The notes beneath the pieces were generated by a model. The model worked only from the letters and a program-made list of their open reading frames with translations, had not been told where the DNA came from and ran no database searches. Made by a program: the position numbers and the translations under genes. Below are positions 8,904 through 18,777 of a stretch of 64,000 nucleotides of DNA, one piece after another. The stretch's first letter is position 1; each line of letters starts with the position of its first letter. This DNA comes from Saprospiraceae bacterium (lineage in GTDB: Bacteria; Bacteroidota; Bacteroidia; Chitinophagales; Saprospiraceae), in contig JADJTQ010000006.1 in NCBI GenBank assembly GCA_016711125.1, positions 62,001 through 126,000 of the forward strand, read 5' to 3'.

Positions 8904-9977
8904 ATGATGAAGTTCGTGAATATAATGCTGTTAGCAGCCTTAATATCATGCAATCCGGTCATGAAATACTATCAGGCAGAAGACTATGAACGCGTCAAAA
9001 AAGCTGATGTGCATGTGCACATTCACACCAACCGCGAAATTTTTGTACAACAGGCAAAAGAGGATAACTTCCAGCTTGTAACTATTGCACTGGATCCACA
9101 AAATAGCTGGGACATTGTCCTGCAACAAGATAGCTATTGTCGTCATCAGGCGATTAAGTTTCCTGAAACAGTAGTAAATGTCACTTCTTTTTCAATGGAG
9201 GGATGGGACGAGCCAGGTTGGACCGAAAGAACCATAGCTTGGTTGAACAAAGCAATCGACGACGGTGCAATAGGTGTAAAAATCTGGAAGAACATTGGAA
9301 TGGTCACCAGGGACTCTTCAGATGAATTCGTCATGATTGATCACCCCCGTTTTGATCCTATATTTAAGATGTTGATCGCACGAGGAATACCGGTCGTTGG
9401 CCATTTGGGTGAACCAAAAAACTGTTGGCTGCCATTAAATAGAATGACAACAAATAATGATAGCAGTTATTTTGCACAGCACCCAGAATACCATATGTAC
9501 CTTCATCCTGAATTACCCACATATGAAGATCAGATTGCGGCCCGGGATAGATTCCTAAACAGAAACCCGGATTTGACCTTTATCGGTGCACATCTGGGTA
9601 GTCTGGAATGGAGTGTGGATTCTCTTGCCAGGTATTTAGATCGGTTTCCTAAGTCGGCAGTTGACTTAGCGGCCCGCATGGGCCAATTATTTTACCAGAC
9701 GCATGCAGATAATGAGAAAGTTAGAAATTTCTTTATAAAATACCAAGATCGATTATTGTACGCGACCGATCTCGATGATGATGGAAGTGTCGACGCAGAG
9801 GTGTTTAAAAAATCAATGCATGATATTTGGTATAGAGATTGGCTCTACTTTGTGACGAGGGATGCCATGATCAGCGACTTGGTCGATGTAACATTTAAAG
9901 GAATTGGATTGCCAAAGGAGGTCGTGGATAAAATTTATTTTCTAAATGCCAAGCGATGGTTTGGCGTATTCAATTAA
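8904..9977 (+). CDS. Amidohydrolase-superfamily lipoprotein
   Basis: This is a metal-dependent TIM-barrel hydrolase of the amidohydrolase-2 type, 357 residues from ATG 8904. The N-terminus MMKFVNIMLLAALISC is a lipoprotein signal with the lipobox Cys, which is why I prefer 8904 (or 8907) over the open frame back to 8844. Metal and catalytic residues are visible in order: HVHIH near residue 36, the Lys in VKIWKN, His in VVGHLGEP, His in FIGAHLGS and Asp in LYATDLDDD. Unlike most relatives in decarboxylation or lactonase pathways, it is predicted to be exported. In this locus it may open a sugar lactone, cleave an amide or act on a modified glycan. The substrate is unknown. Confidence 0.82.
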   Translation: MMKFVNIMLLAALISCNPVMKYYQAEDYERVKKADVHVHIHTNREIFVQQAKEDNFQLVTIALDPQNSWDIVLQQDSYCRHQAIKFPETVVNVTSFSMEGWDEPGWTERTIAWLNKAIDDGAIGVKIWKNIGMVTRDSSDEFVMIDHPRFDPIFKMLIARGIPVVGHLGEPKNCWLPLNRMTTNNDSSYFAQHPEYHMYLHPELPTYEDQIAARDRFLNRNPDLTFIGAHLGSLEWSVDSLARYLDRFPKSAVDLAARMGQLFYQTHADNEKVRNFFIKYQDRLLYATDLDDDGSVDAEVFKKSMHDIWYRDWLYFVTRDAMISDLVDVTFKGIGLPKEVVDKIYFLNAKRWFGVFN

Positions 9978-9982
9978 CTTTT

Positions 9983-10123
9983 GTAGGAGGGCGTTGAACT
10001 ACGCAACTTGATAACTGGCTGAGGATCAGCAAAATCAGGACGGCGAGAACGAATGTATAACGTTATAGTAATCATTTATTTTTTATTAATCAGCGTGAGG
10101 TGAGTATTTCAACAGCCTCCTAG
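9983..10123. mobile_element. MITE-like element, copy A
   Basis: This 141-bp non-coding element has terminal inverted repeats. The left end GTAGGAGGGCGTTGAACTAC mirrors the right end, whose complement reads CTAGGAGGCTGTTGAAATAC. The same ends and interior words (CAACTTGAT, ATCAGCG, GAGTATTT) recur at 37775-37977, and the right half recurs at 18778-18861. It lies between the lipoprotein and AgaS genes. Such ends resemble those of IS1182-like elements, but no transposase is present. Confidence 0.75.
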
Positions 10124-10187
10124 AAGATTAACTCCAGATACAAAGAGTTGACAAATGAAATTTTAGGGTGCAATTTTCTAAGAAAAA

Positions 10188-10201
10188 AAAAGTATATAAA
10201 T
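10188..10201. promoter_or_regulatory. Candidate operator overlapping the AgaS start
   Basis: AAAAGTATATAAAT runs into the ATG of the AgaS gene and matches the box before the DeoR gene. A repressor here could block both transcription and the start region. Evidence is similarity only. Confidence 0.3.
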
Positions 10202-11402
10202 GGCTAATTTTTTAGGGATATCTGAGGATGAACTTACAAGGATAGGGGGGATACACACGGCACGTGAAATCTGTAGCCAACCCGACCTATGGAAGGAGGT
10301 GTATGATTTGACTATTTCAAAAAGGAGCCAGATAGAACAGTTCTGGAACTCGGTTTCTACTATAGAAAATCTTCAAATTATATTAACTGGAGCCGGCTCT
10401 TCCGCTTTCATTGGAGACATCCTCGAGGGAGTCTGGCGAGAATATACTGGAATTGCAACCAGAGCAATCGCGACAACATCACTGGTCACCCACCCGCATC
10501 GATATTTTTCTTCGGACCAACCCCTGCTATTGGTTTCATTTGCAAGATCCGGCAGCAGCCCCGAAAGCAAAGCAACTATTGATTTGGCGAATCAAGTCTG
10601 CAGAGAAGTTTACCATATGGTAATCACCTGTAATCCGCTTGGCGAGCTGGCAAAGATGCAGTACAGTGATTCTGATCTGATACTTATTCTTCCGGAACGC
10701 TCCAATGATAAAGGGTTGGCCATGACCAGTAGCTTCACATCTATGGCGTTGGCCGGTTACCTTGTTGCCAGAACGAATGATGTTTTTTTACTTAGAGATC
10801 AAATATCGCTGTTAGTTGCCTATGCTGAAAAACTGATAGCTGATTTTACGGAGCCGCTAAGAACAGTATCTAAGCTAAAATTCAGCAGGGCAGTATTTCT
10901 GGGTTCGGGACCCATGTTGGGTGCAGCACACGAATCACACTTGAAACTACAGGAATTATGTGATGGGCAGGTTACCTGTTCGTTTGATTCTTATCTCGCA
11001 TTAAGGCATGGACCTAAAGCAGTCATCAACAATGAATCATTAATTGTATTTCTATTATCAAACGATCCTTACGTTCAACTTTACGAGCGGGACCTGGTGC
11101 AATCAAATATGAAAGAGGGTAGGGGATTACATCGAGTGGGAGTTATAGAACAAGCCAGGGGCGATGAAGCGGTCGATACTTTGTTGGAACTACAACCTTT
11201 GGAGGGGACTTCTTCTTTAAACGAAGACCTGCTTAGTATTGTATATGTGCTGCTTGCTCAGATTTTAGGTTTTTTTAAATCGATTGATCTTGGCTTGAAG
11301 CCGGACCTTCCTTCAGTCAATGGTAGCATAGCAAGAGTTGTCGAGGGTGTTAAGCTGTATCCTTATATAGGTCACGAGGATGACGCCAGAATCAGATCAT
11401 GA
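10200..11402 (+). CDS. agaS: AgaS-type SIS-domain aminosugar-phosphate deaminase/isomerase
   Basis: This 400-residue protein has two SIS (sugar isomerase) domains, about residues 45-185 and 215-370. The first carries LTGAGSSAFIGD near residue 63 and SFARSGSSPES, the phosphosugar-binding loops. The second carries FLGSGPMLGAAHESHLKLQEL. The order, length and these motifs match AgaS, which converts galactosamine-6-phosphate to tagatose-6-phosphate and ammonia in the cytoplasm. This is the best clue that the locus handles a GalNAc-type sugar. The PfkB kinase would then act on tagatose-6-phosphate. A deacetylase (AgaA/NagA) and an aldolase are expected but not visible here and may lie before position 1. 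ATG 10200 is the only sensible start. Confidence 0.9.
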   Translation: MANFLGISEDELTRIGGIHTAREICSQPDLWKEVYDLTISKRSQIEQFWNSVSTIENLQIILTGAGSSAFIGDILEGVWREYTGIATRAIATTSLVTHPHRYFSSDQPLLLVSFARSGSSPESKATIDLANQVCREVYHMVITCNPLGELAKMQYSDSDLILILPERSNDKGLAMTSSFTSMALAGYLVARTNDVFLLRDQISLLVAYAEKLIADFTEPLRTVSKLKFSRAVFLGSGPMLGAAHESHLKLQELCDGQVTCSFDSYLALRHGPKAVINNESLIVFLLSNDPYVQLYERDLVQSNMKEGRGLHRVGVIEQARGDEAVDTLLELQPLEGTSSLNEDLLSIVYVLLAQILGFFKSIDLGLKPDLPSVNGSIARVVEGVKLYPYIGHEDDARIRS

Positions 11403-11582
11403 GGATAATTTGACATAGAGATTGAGGAAGGTTGCTAGACGTAAGAACCACACATTCAATCGATTGCGTTGACAGCAAAATGCGAGCAGTCAGATAGCTA
11501 CTGTCATGCGGGGTTGTTCTGACAGGACCTCGGGTCAACCTTTTGTTATCATCTCTGAACCGAAACCCAGAGGGTGGGGGAG

Positions 11583-12136
11583 ATGACAGGCAGAAAACCA
11601 TCTTCTAAATATATCTTGGTTACTATTGTCTATGATTTGGTCCTCTTGGGTTGGTTTTTTTGGTTTGGGTAATAGATCAATTGCGATCCCTCATGTCGAA
11701 TTCCGGTTGGCATGTTTCGGAAATATACTTCAGCATGTCGGGTTCAACCGGGATTATGTATTACGGTTTTGTGATGAAAGCCCAAAGTGCCCTGTCCGAA
11801 CGGCTAGCCGACCGGACAATAAAGACGAGAGTCCCGAGGTCTCGGGAAGGTTTTTGAGGGCATGAATGAGTGATTCGTGGCCAGATGCCAAGACGAAGAT
11901 CTTGCAGATCTTCGAGCAAGTGAACCACTTGTGGATTGGAGAGGATGGTCAGCATCAAGGGTGAGCCCGTCTGGTCAGCCGGACAGGCCTCAAAAATCGA
12001 TGATGTGTCCGTATTTACCAGCCTGTACGGCGTTCAGTCGGGCGGGCAACAATTTGGGCTTGCCTATCTGACCGAAGCTGCAGCACAGACAGGGAATAGG
12101 GAGTCTAATGCTTATTTCCGGTTCAAGCGTGCTTGA
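11583..12136 (+). pseudogene. Unrecognised membrane-anchored protein broken by frameshifts
   Basis: No single frame spans this stretch, but protein-like segments follow one another on the plus strand. First is MTGRKPSSKYILVTIVYDLV running into a hydrophobic helix, then GWHVSEIYFSMSGSTGIMYY plus GFVMKAQSALSERLADRT. Next come SDSWPDAKTKILQIFEQVNH with LWIGEDG, and finally SKIDDVSVFTSLYGVQSGGQ. Joining them needs at least three shifts, the first in a run of seven T at about 11653. The product would be about 185 residues with one N-terminal membrane helix. I recognise no family. It may be a decayed gene or a low-quality stretch. Confidence 0.5.
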
Positions 12137-12490
12137 GTAATCATAAGATCTTTCGAAACCTTACGAACATTTTTTTAGGTAAGTTAGCTTTTTTTCTTAT
12201 CGGAGGGCACTTCCGTACTTTGAATAACGATTACACGTAACTCATCACACTGCCAGCACCTTGTATCTCACGCCTGGATGTAAGTTACGAGGTGAAATAA
12301 AAAAGTATACGAAAGTTAAGTATTGTTTATATACTTACATATAGTTTCTTATATTTACCTGTATGAACTTGAGGTAATTTTAAAATTATTTAAAAGACAA
12401 TTTATTTGATGGATGTCTTTACAAAGTAAAAGAATGTGATTATCTCTATTATTTGTGGCCTATTCATTAATAATTAAACTTATGCGCATT
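12137..12490. promoter_or_regulatory. SusC leader with candidate operator
   Basis: This 354-bp AT-rich region precedes SusC. AAAAGTATACGAAAG at 12301-12315 reads CTTTCGTATACTTTT on the other strand, a CTTTY repeat with the same 10-bp period as the boxes at 951 and 8775. Just downstream, TAAGTAT and ATACTTA form a 7-bp inverted repeat around TGTTTAT. No clean -33/-7 promoter pair is seen. Confidence 0.4.
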
Positions 12491-15400
12491 ATGAAAAAGA
12501 GATCTACTGCATGTGCCGATCGATTATTAAGGAGACGTCGGGTTTGTACGGCCTTCTGGTTATTGTTAATTGGTTCGGTCTTGACTCAATCTTCTTACGC
12601 ACAAAGTACGGTCACCGGCAAAATCACTTCACTGACAGATGGTGACCCTCTTATTGGAGTGAATGTTTTGGTCCGAGGATCCAGCCGGGGGACAGTATCG
12701 GATTTAGATGGAAGTTATGCTATCTCATTGTCGAAAGGTGAAGTACTTGTTTTTACCTATACCGGATATTTAACCCAGGAAGTGTCTTTCGACGGAGCGT
12801 CAAATCTAGATGTCAGACTGGAAGAGAATGTACAGATTCTATCGGAAGTGGTAGTAACTGCCCTTGGAATTGCGAAACAAAGCAGGTCTATCGGGTTTGC
12901 CACCCAACAATTACTCAAAACAGACTTAACGGAAGCCAGGGATGTCAACGTTGCTAATTACCTGACCGGTAAGATTGCCGGTGTTCAGGTTTCACTTTCT
13001 GCTTCCGGGGTCGGTGGTTCAAGCAAAGTTATAATCCGTGGTATGAGCTCACTGACCGGCGAGAACCAGCCACTATACGTGGTGGATGGTGTTCCGATAG
13101 ATAATAGTAAGTATGATGAAGGCCAGCTTTTTACTAATGGACGGGATTTTGGAGATGGTATTGGTAACATTAATCCGCAGGATATTGAAGCCATAAACGT
13201 TTTGAAAGGCCCTAATGCCACGGCCCTATATGGATCAAGGGGGAGCAATGGCGTGATTTCGATCACCACAAAATCAGGTAAAGGCGGGAAAGGCATTACT
13301 GTCGAGGTAAACTCTAATGTTACAATAGATAAATTGAACCTATTCCCCACACTCCAGAATAAATATGCGACTGGATATGAAGACATCAATTTATACGGTG
13401 GTACCGTCAATATTGGCGGGGTTGAGTACCCGGACATACCCTCCTGGCATTTTGAAAGCACCGGACCTCCCCTTGATGGTAGATTATTGGTAAATCCCTT
13501 TGTTTATCCAAATACGCCTCCTACAACTTTTGCGCTTCTACCGCAACCTGAAAATAATGTAAGAGACTTCTTCGAAACAGGGGTCGTTACCAATAATTCG
13601 GTGGCTGTTTCTGGGGGTTCAGAGAAATCTTCTGCAAGATTATCCGTTAACAATACCACAATAAAAGGAATCATACCGAACCATAAAGAGAGCCAGCAAT
13701 CTATTACTCTAAGGACGGCAACTAAAGTAACAGAACACTTATCTTTTGATGGTAAGGTCAACTATATACGTAAGAATTCAGACAACCCCCCTGGGTTAGG
13801 TATATTTTCTTCAAATAATGTGGTCAGAGACCTCGCTGCAATGGGCAGATACGTGCCATTACCATTTTTGAAAGAATATTATGAAACTACCGGTGAGGCG
13901 GGGAGTTGGCCTGCAATATCAGTGAACCCCTACTATCTTGTCAATGAAAATAAGAATAATGCTGTCAGAGACCGTGTCATTGGCTTTGTTTCAGCCCAAT
14001 ACGAATTTGCCAGCTGGTTAAGTTTGATGGCCAGATCGGGAATTGACCAGTATTCAGAACGCAGACTGGAAAAACGGCCGGTTGGCTCTCCCAATGGTCG
14101 TACGGGTAGGTTGTCCGATGAAACTTTTCTGACGAAGGAAAGTAACAGTGACGTTCTGCTGACGGCGACCAAAGATAAATTTGCTGAAAACTTCAGTGCA
14201 TCCCTTTCTTTGGGAGGTTCATTACTAAAAAGAAGTTACCGGTTGCAGGGATGGCAGGGTTCAGATTTTAAAGTGCCGGGTGTTTATCATATCAGTAATG
14301 CCAGGCAGGTAGTACCCTATTATTCCTTTCAGCAAAGAGAAATGAAATCTGCTTATTTTTCTGGCGAAATTGGGTACAGGAATTTTTTGTTCCTCAATGT
14401 AACCGGACGTAACGATTGGTCTTCTACTCTGGGTCAAGACAATTATTCTTTCTTTTATCCCTCGGTGGGAGCAAGTTTAGTATTTACCGATGCCCTAAAT
14501 ATGCAATCAGAAGTGCTAACTTTTGGCAAGATAAGAGCATCTTTTGCACAAGCAGGAAATGATGGAGCTGCCTATTTAACACAATCGGGTTATTTTCTGG
14601 ACAATACTCCTTTTAATGGACAAAGCCTCGCTTATCAGAGCAATACGATTCCCTTGTTTGACTTAAAAAATGAACTAAAGGAATCGACTGAGTTCGGTGC
14701 TGATTTAAGATTTTTCGATAACCGATTTGGTTTGGATATTACTTACTATAAAAGCAATACCAAAAACCAGATTATACCCATCACGGTTTCGGGTGCCAGC
14801 GGGTATGCTACCAAGATCGTCAATGCCGGAAATATTGAGAATAAGGGTATTGAGATTGCACTGAATGCAACCTTGATTCAGCTTAGTAATAGTTTGCGAT
14901 GGGATGTCACTTTTAATTATGCTAGAAACCAGTCTAAAATAATTGAACTGGCACCAGGAATAGAAACCTATTTTCTCAATGGAACCGGACAAGTCGCTCA
15001 AATTGAAGCCAGAACCGGTGAGCGATTTGGTAACATCGTTGGCTACAAATACAAAAGAGCACCTGACGGCCAAATAATCGTTGGAAGTGATGGTTCGTAC
15101 GCGAGAGAGGATGACCTCAGTATTTTGGGAAATGTTACTCCTAAATGGATTGGTGGCTTAAATAATAGTTTGTCTTTTAAAGGGTTTTCGCTGAATTTCT
15201 TAATTGATTTTGTACAGGGAAATCAAATTACATCTGATACTAAATACCGAATGGTTGCCAATGGCACAGCGAAGTTCACTGAACGATACCGCGAACATTC
15301 AGAACCACTGCCTGGTGTAGTGGAAATCAAGGACGCAAGTGACAATGTGACCAGTTATGCACCGAATACAACCCTAGTTGATGGAAATCAGGCCTGGTCC

Positions 15401-15694
15401 TCCCGGGCATGGGGTCAAATAAGTGAGGAATTTGTTTTGGATGGCAGCTTTATTATGTTGCGAGAAGTGGTTTTAGGATATTCCCTCCAACCGCGCTTAA
15501 TTAAAAAGACACCTTTTACCGGGTTGCGGGTTTCTGTTGTGGGAAGAAATCTATGGTATATCGAGGAGCACATGCAAGGCCTGGGTATATCACCTGAAAC
15601 AAATCTTAATACCTCGGCTGGGGCAACTGGTGTTGAAGTGTTTAGCCTTCCCACAACAAGAAGTTTTGGTGTCAACCTTAATCTTACTTTTTAG
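12491..15694 (+). CDS. SusC/RagA-family TonB-linked outer-membrane transporter
   Basis: This is the glycan importer of the locus, 1067 residues from ATG 12491. The order is signal peptide (ending SSYAQ), a carboxypeptidase-regulatory-like domain (VTGKITSLTDGDPLIGVNVL), and the plug (ANYLTGKIAGVQV, then YVVDGVPIDNS and GSRGSNGVISITTKSG). The long beta-barrel ends in an aromatic residue (LNLTF). The length is typical for the family. It works with the SusD lipoprotein 32 bp downstream to pull oligosaccharides through the outer membrane with TonB energy. The frame is open back to a GTG at 12455, but MKKRSTACADRLLRRRR gives a normal basic n-region. It is intact, unlike many genes further right. 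Confidence 0.95.
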   Translation: MKKRSTACADRLLRRRRVCTAFWLLLIGSVLTQSSYAQSTVTGKITSLTDGDPLIGVNVLVRGSSRGTVSDLDGSYAISLSKGEVLVFTYTGYLTQEVSFDGASNLDVRLEENVQILSEVVVTALGIAKQSRSIGFATQQLLKTDLTEARDVNVANYLTGKIAGVQVSLSASGVGGSSKVIIRGMSSLTGENQPLYVVDGVPIDNSKYDEGQLFTNGRDFGDGIGNINPQDIEAINVLKGPNATALYGSRGSNGVISITTKSGKGGKGITVEVNSNVTIDKLNLFPTLQNKYATGYEDINLYGGTVNIGGVEYPDIPSWHFESTGPPLDGRLLVNPFVYPNTPPTTFALLPQPENNVRDFFETGVVTNNSVAVSGGSEKSSARLSVNNTTIKGIIPNHKESQQSITLRTATKVTEHLSFDGKVNYIRKNSDNPPGLGIFSSNNVVRDLAAMGRYVPLPFLKEYYETTGEAGSWPAISVNPYYLVNENKNNAVRDRVIGFVSAQYEFASWLSLMARSGIDQYSERRLEKRPVGSPNGRTGRLSDETFLTKESNSDVLLTATKDKFAENFSASLSLGGSLLKRSYRLQGWQGSDFKVPGVYHISNARQVVPYYSFQQREMKSAYFSGEIGYRNFLFLNVTGRNDWSSTLGQDNYSFFYPSVGASLVFTDALNMQSEVLTFGKIRASFAQAGNDGAAYLTQSGYFLDNTPFNGQSLAYQSNTIPLFDLKNELKESTEFGADLRFFDNRFGLDITYYKSNTKNQIIPITVSGASGYATKIVNAGNIENKGIEIALNATLIQLSNSLRWDVTFNYARNQSKIIELAPGIETYFLNGTGQVAQIEARTGERFGNIVGYKYKRAPDGQIIVGSDGSYAREDDLSILGNVTPKWIGGLNNSLSFKGFSLNFLIDFVQGNQITSDTKYRMVANGTAKFTERYREHSEPLPGVVEIKDASDNVTSYAPNTTLVDGNQAWSSRAWGQISEEFVLDGSFIMLREVVLGYSLQPRLIKKTPFTGLRVSVVGRNLWYIEEHMQGLGISPETNLNTSAGATGVEVFSLPTTRSFGVNLNLTF

Positions 15695-15726
15695 CATTAT
15701 TTCAGGATCATATTAATTAGAAGAAA

Positions 15727-17400
15727 ATGAAAGCATATAATAAATTAAATCTGGGTTTGCTGGTTTTACTCATAGCACTGATGAATGCCTGCACGAAAGA
15801 TTTTAAAGAGCTGAACACAAATCCTGCTTTAGTTACAGAAGATCTGGTCACTCCTGAATTCTTGTTAAGTGGGGTACAATACGGAATAGGCGGAGGTCTG
15901 GGGGCTTCAGATATTGGAGATTATTGTGGTATGACTGTCCGTGTCGATAATGCACCCTTTGTTGACGGTTTTGATGATGGTGCGTGGTATGCAGCCTATA
16001 CTTCTTATGCTAATAATCTAGCCGCTATTGTCCGGAAAACGGAGAATGACCCTGAGCTCGTAAATAAAAATGCGATTGCCAGGATCCTGAAAGTTTGGGT
16101 ATATTCCCAGGCCACCGATATCTATGGAGATATGCCTTATTTAGAAGCTAATAAATCACCCGATGAAGCTATCCCAGCTCCAAAGTACGACACACAGAAA
16201 ACCATATACCAGGACTTCTTCAAAGAACTGAGTGAAGCAGCATCCGCTTTGGACGCAAGCAAGAAAAGTTTCGGTAATGCGGATCTGTATTACGGAGGGA
16301 ATACAACAAAATGGAAGAAATTTGCCAATTCCCTACGTTTAAGACTGGCTTTGCGGCTACGTTATGTTGATCCTCAGATGGCAAAGCAAAATCTAAGTGA
16401 TTTGCAGGAAGCGGATTTAATACTGAGCAGGAGTGATGATGCAGCCATCTTCACCACTGACGATATTGAAGCTCATCGGAACGCAGATTATACTCGAATA
16501 GCCAATGGAAACGATCCGGCCGAGCGACAAGATTTTGTTGGGCATCAGCTAGTTGGTAAGGCTTTATTGGATGCGCTGGTGGGGAGCTCGGTTCCCTCCA
16601 ATCCACTTGATCCACGTACCAAAGTGATTGCAGATACCGCCCAACTGGATGGCTCAACTTTAATTCCTCCTCACGCACCTTTTGGATTTCGTGCACAGCC
16701 GCTTTTGGGAAGCGTACCGGTTGAGAATAAATATCCATATGGTTCTGGATCCGTTTCTTTATTCAGCTTGTTTGGGTACGTACCTGTAGTGGAGAAACCC
16801 ATTTTGAGAAGCTCAGAGGTCTATTTTGCACTGGCTGAAGCTGCTTTGTTCAATTTAAGAACAGGGGATGCCAATACGTATTTTAGGAATGGTATTACGG
16901 CAAGTATTGAAGAGGTGCGGGATTTTTACATGAGAGGTAAAAGTCAGATGCCTGCACTTCTAGAGCTGGTTTATGGATCGGGTTTTGATGTGGCTGGGTA
17001 TCTTGACTATAAGGAGATGAAACAAAGTGAAATAGATGCATTTCTGGCCTCTGGGGTTACAACCCTTGTCGGTTCGGATGAAGAGAAATTGGAACAGATT
17101 ATAAACCAAAAGCTGATTGCACTACCAAATTCTTTGGAAGGCTGGAGCGAATGGAGAAGAACAGGTTACCCCAGAGTGCTCGTCGATGCAAATGAGCAAA
17201 GTACCTTGGCTGGAGTTTCTCCCCGAAGAAAGCACTATCCCAATTCTGAAAGCCTAATTAACAGTAAGAACTTTCAAGAGGCCATTGACCGGTTAGGAGG
17301 AAAGGATGATTTATTGAAGAGAGTGTGGTGGGATGCAAATCCGGATGCTCCCCATAAACATCCAGGTATGGTGGAATCGATGGCTAATCCCTGGAAGTAA
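15727..17400 (+). CDS. SusD/RagB-family glycan-binding lipoprotein
   Basis: This 557-residue surface lipoprotein has a signal ending LIALMNAC, with the lipid-modified Cys followed by TKDFKELNTNP. Helical TPR-like segments (AIARILKVWVYSQATDIYGD, MPYLEA) and the C-terminal NSLEGWSEWRRTGYPRVL segment are characteristic of the SusD-like branch with an uninterrupted fold. It caps the SusC barrel and captures the oligosaccharide. It starts 32 bp after SusC and is followed by a strong terminator, so SusC-SusD form one transcript. The ligand cannot be read from the sequence. The neighbouring GH20 and AgaS genes suggest an N-acetylhexosamine-containing glycan. Confidence 0.94.
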   Translation: MKAYNKLNLGLLVLLIALMNACTKDFKELNTNPALVTEDLVTPEFLLSGVQYGIGGGLGASDIGDYCGMTVRVDNAPFVDGFDDGAWYAAYTSYANNLAAIVRKTENDPELVNKNAIARILKVWVYSQATDIYGDMPYLEANKSPDEAIPAPKYDTQKTIYQDFFKELSEAASALDASKKSFGNADLYYGGNTTKWKKFANSLRLRLALRLRYVDPQMAKQNLSDLQEADLILSRSDDAAIFTTDDIEAHRNADYTRIANGNDPAERQDFVGHQLVGKALLDALVGSSVPSNPLDPRTKVIADTAQLDGSTLIPPHAPFGFRAQPLLGSVPVENKYPYGSGSVSLFSLFGYVPVVEKPILRSSEVYFALAEAALFNLRTGDANTYFRNGITASIEEVRDFYMRGKSQMPALLELVYGSGFDVAGYLDYKEMKQSEIDAFLASGVTTLVGSDEEKLEQIINQKLIALPNSLEGWSEWRRTGYPRVLVDANEQSTLAGVSPRRKHYPNSESLINSKNFQEAIDRLGGKDDLLKRVWWDANPDAPHKHPGMVESMANPWK

Positions 17401-17461
17401 TGAACAGTTTATCAGAAGCGATTCCCTTTCTTGAATAAATAGCAGTAGAGTAAAGTAGGTC

Positions 17462-17490
17462 AGGGCTGTCCATCTAAGACAGCCCTTTTC
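17462..17490 (+). terminator. Rho-independent terminator after SusCD
   Basis: A 9-bp perfect stem, AGGGCTGTC (17462-17470) with GACAGCCCT (17478-17486), encloses a 7-base loop and is followed by TTTC. It closes the SusC-SusD unit and separates it from the lipoprotein at 17611. Confidence 0.85.
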
Positions 17491-17610
17491 AAACACTCGC
17501 ACTCAATTATTTGGTGGTCGGATTGTAACGATTGATGGGCTGATTTTTGTCGGCGGATCGGAGGGCGAAAAAAGTATCTTATCCAGAAAATCTTATTAGA
17601 TTAGGTGACA

Positions 17611-18732
17611 ATGAAAAATAAATTGAGAATTCTTATCGTGCTGATGCTTTTAATGGTAAACTGCACGAAGCAAAAGCCATTTCATGCGGTGGAAGTGGAC
17701 AATCCCCAATTCAATCCTAAAACGGTCTTTATTGGTTATGAAGATTTATCCAATCCCAAATTTAATGCGTTAAAGGAGAAGTATCAATTGGATAGTATTT
17801 TTCATGGAGAAACCGATGAACTCAAAAGAATATTGTTATTACGAAACTGGATTAAGAACCATATCTCTATTGATAATGTCGGACCTTATCCCGGATGTGG
17901 TTCTGCCGAATGTATACTGGATGAAGCTATAAAAGGCCATGGCTTTCATTGCGGGCATTATATGGTTGTACAAAATGCAGTGATGAACGCTTACGGTTAT
18001 GTTACCCGTTGTCTTGGTGCCGGTGAAGGTGTCGCAGATGGCTTAGGAGAAGGGCATCATGGTATTAATGAAATATGGTTGAACACGTTTCACAAGTGGT
18101 TTTTATCAGACGCGAAGTATAACTACCATTTCGAAAAAAATGGTATTCCCTTATCTGCCTTGGAAATTCGTGATGCATATCTGAATAATAGGGCAGCGGA
18201 TATAACACTGATGGAAGGACCTGACCGTGTCCCTACAGAATTTTATCCCGAATTGAAGAACAGATCAAAGGAATTATTTGCAAGAATTTATACCTGGATA
18301 TCCTGGGATAAATATAACAATAAATATGTCAATTGGCCCAATGACAGCAGCGACCTGGTCATGTACCAGGATGGTTACTTTAAAAATCATGTTTGGATAA
18401 GAGACGGCAAACCGCACTGGGCTTATAATACCTCATACCTGCATTTGACTTCAGATCGTAAAGCGATTGAATGGACACCCAATACCATCTCGTCAGAAGT
18501 TGCGATTGTGGGAAATAAAGTAAGAATTAGACTAAATTCAATTACACCGAATTTAAAAACATATCAAATGAAGGAACTGCTTGATGGAGATGGGTCAACT
18601 ATCGAGTGGGAAGCTGTCTCAAATGCAGTAGAAATCGAATTAAAAAGGAACCGTAATGAAATCGTATTTCGGGTGGTGAATCTGGCAGATATTACTGGCC
18701 CGGAACATAGAGTGATTATAGAGAGAGAATAG
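17611..18732 (+). CDS. Transglutaminase-fold lipoprotein
   Basis: This 373-residue secreted lipoprotein has the signal MKNKLRILIVLMLLMVNC with lipobox Cys. Residues about 70-190 show the transglutaminase-like Cys-His-Asp order: Cys114 in GFHCGHYMV, His149/His150 in GEGHHGINEIW and Asp167 in WFLSDAKYNYHF. The C-terminal 130 residues look like a beta-sandwich. The fold is shared by proteases, transglutaminases and peptide:N-glycanases, so it could cleave protein or glycan-protein links in the substrate. That is inference. It follows the SusCD terminator and needs its own promoter. The frame opens at GTG 17605, but ATG 17611 starts the signal. A second transglutaminase-like gene lies at 23325. 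Confidence 0.8.
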   Translation: MKNKLRILIVLMLLMVNCTKQKPFHAVEVDNPQFNPKTVFIGYEDLSNPKFNALKEKYQLDSIFHGETDELKRILLLRNWIKNHISIDNVGPYPGCGSAECILDEAIKGHGFHCGHYMVVQNAVMNAYGYVTRCLGAGEGVADGLGEGHHGINEIWLNTFHKWFLSDAKYNYHFEKNGIPLSALEIRDAYLNNRAADITLMEGPDRVPTEFYPELKNRSKELFARIYTWISWDKYNNKYVNWPNDSSDLVMYQDGYFKNHVWIRDGKPHWAYNTSYLHLTSDRKAIEWTPNTISSEVAIVGNKVRIRLNSITPNLKTYQMKELLDGDGSTIEWEAVSNAVEIELKRNRNEIVFRVVNLADITGPEHRVIIERE

Positions 18733-18777
18733 TCCATCGTTTATGAGTAAATGTTTGCGGAAATTGAAAACGTTAAC

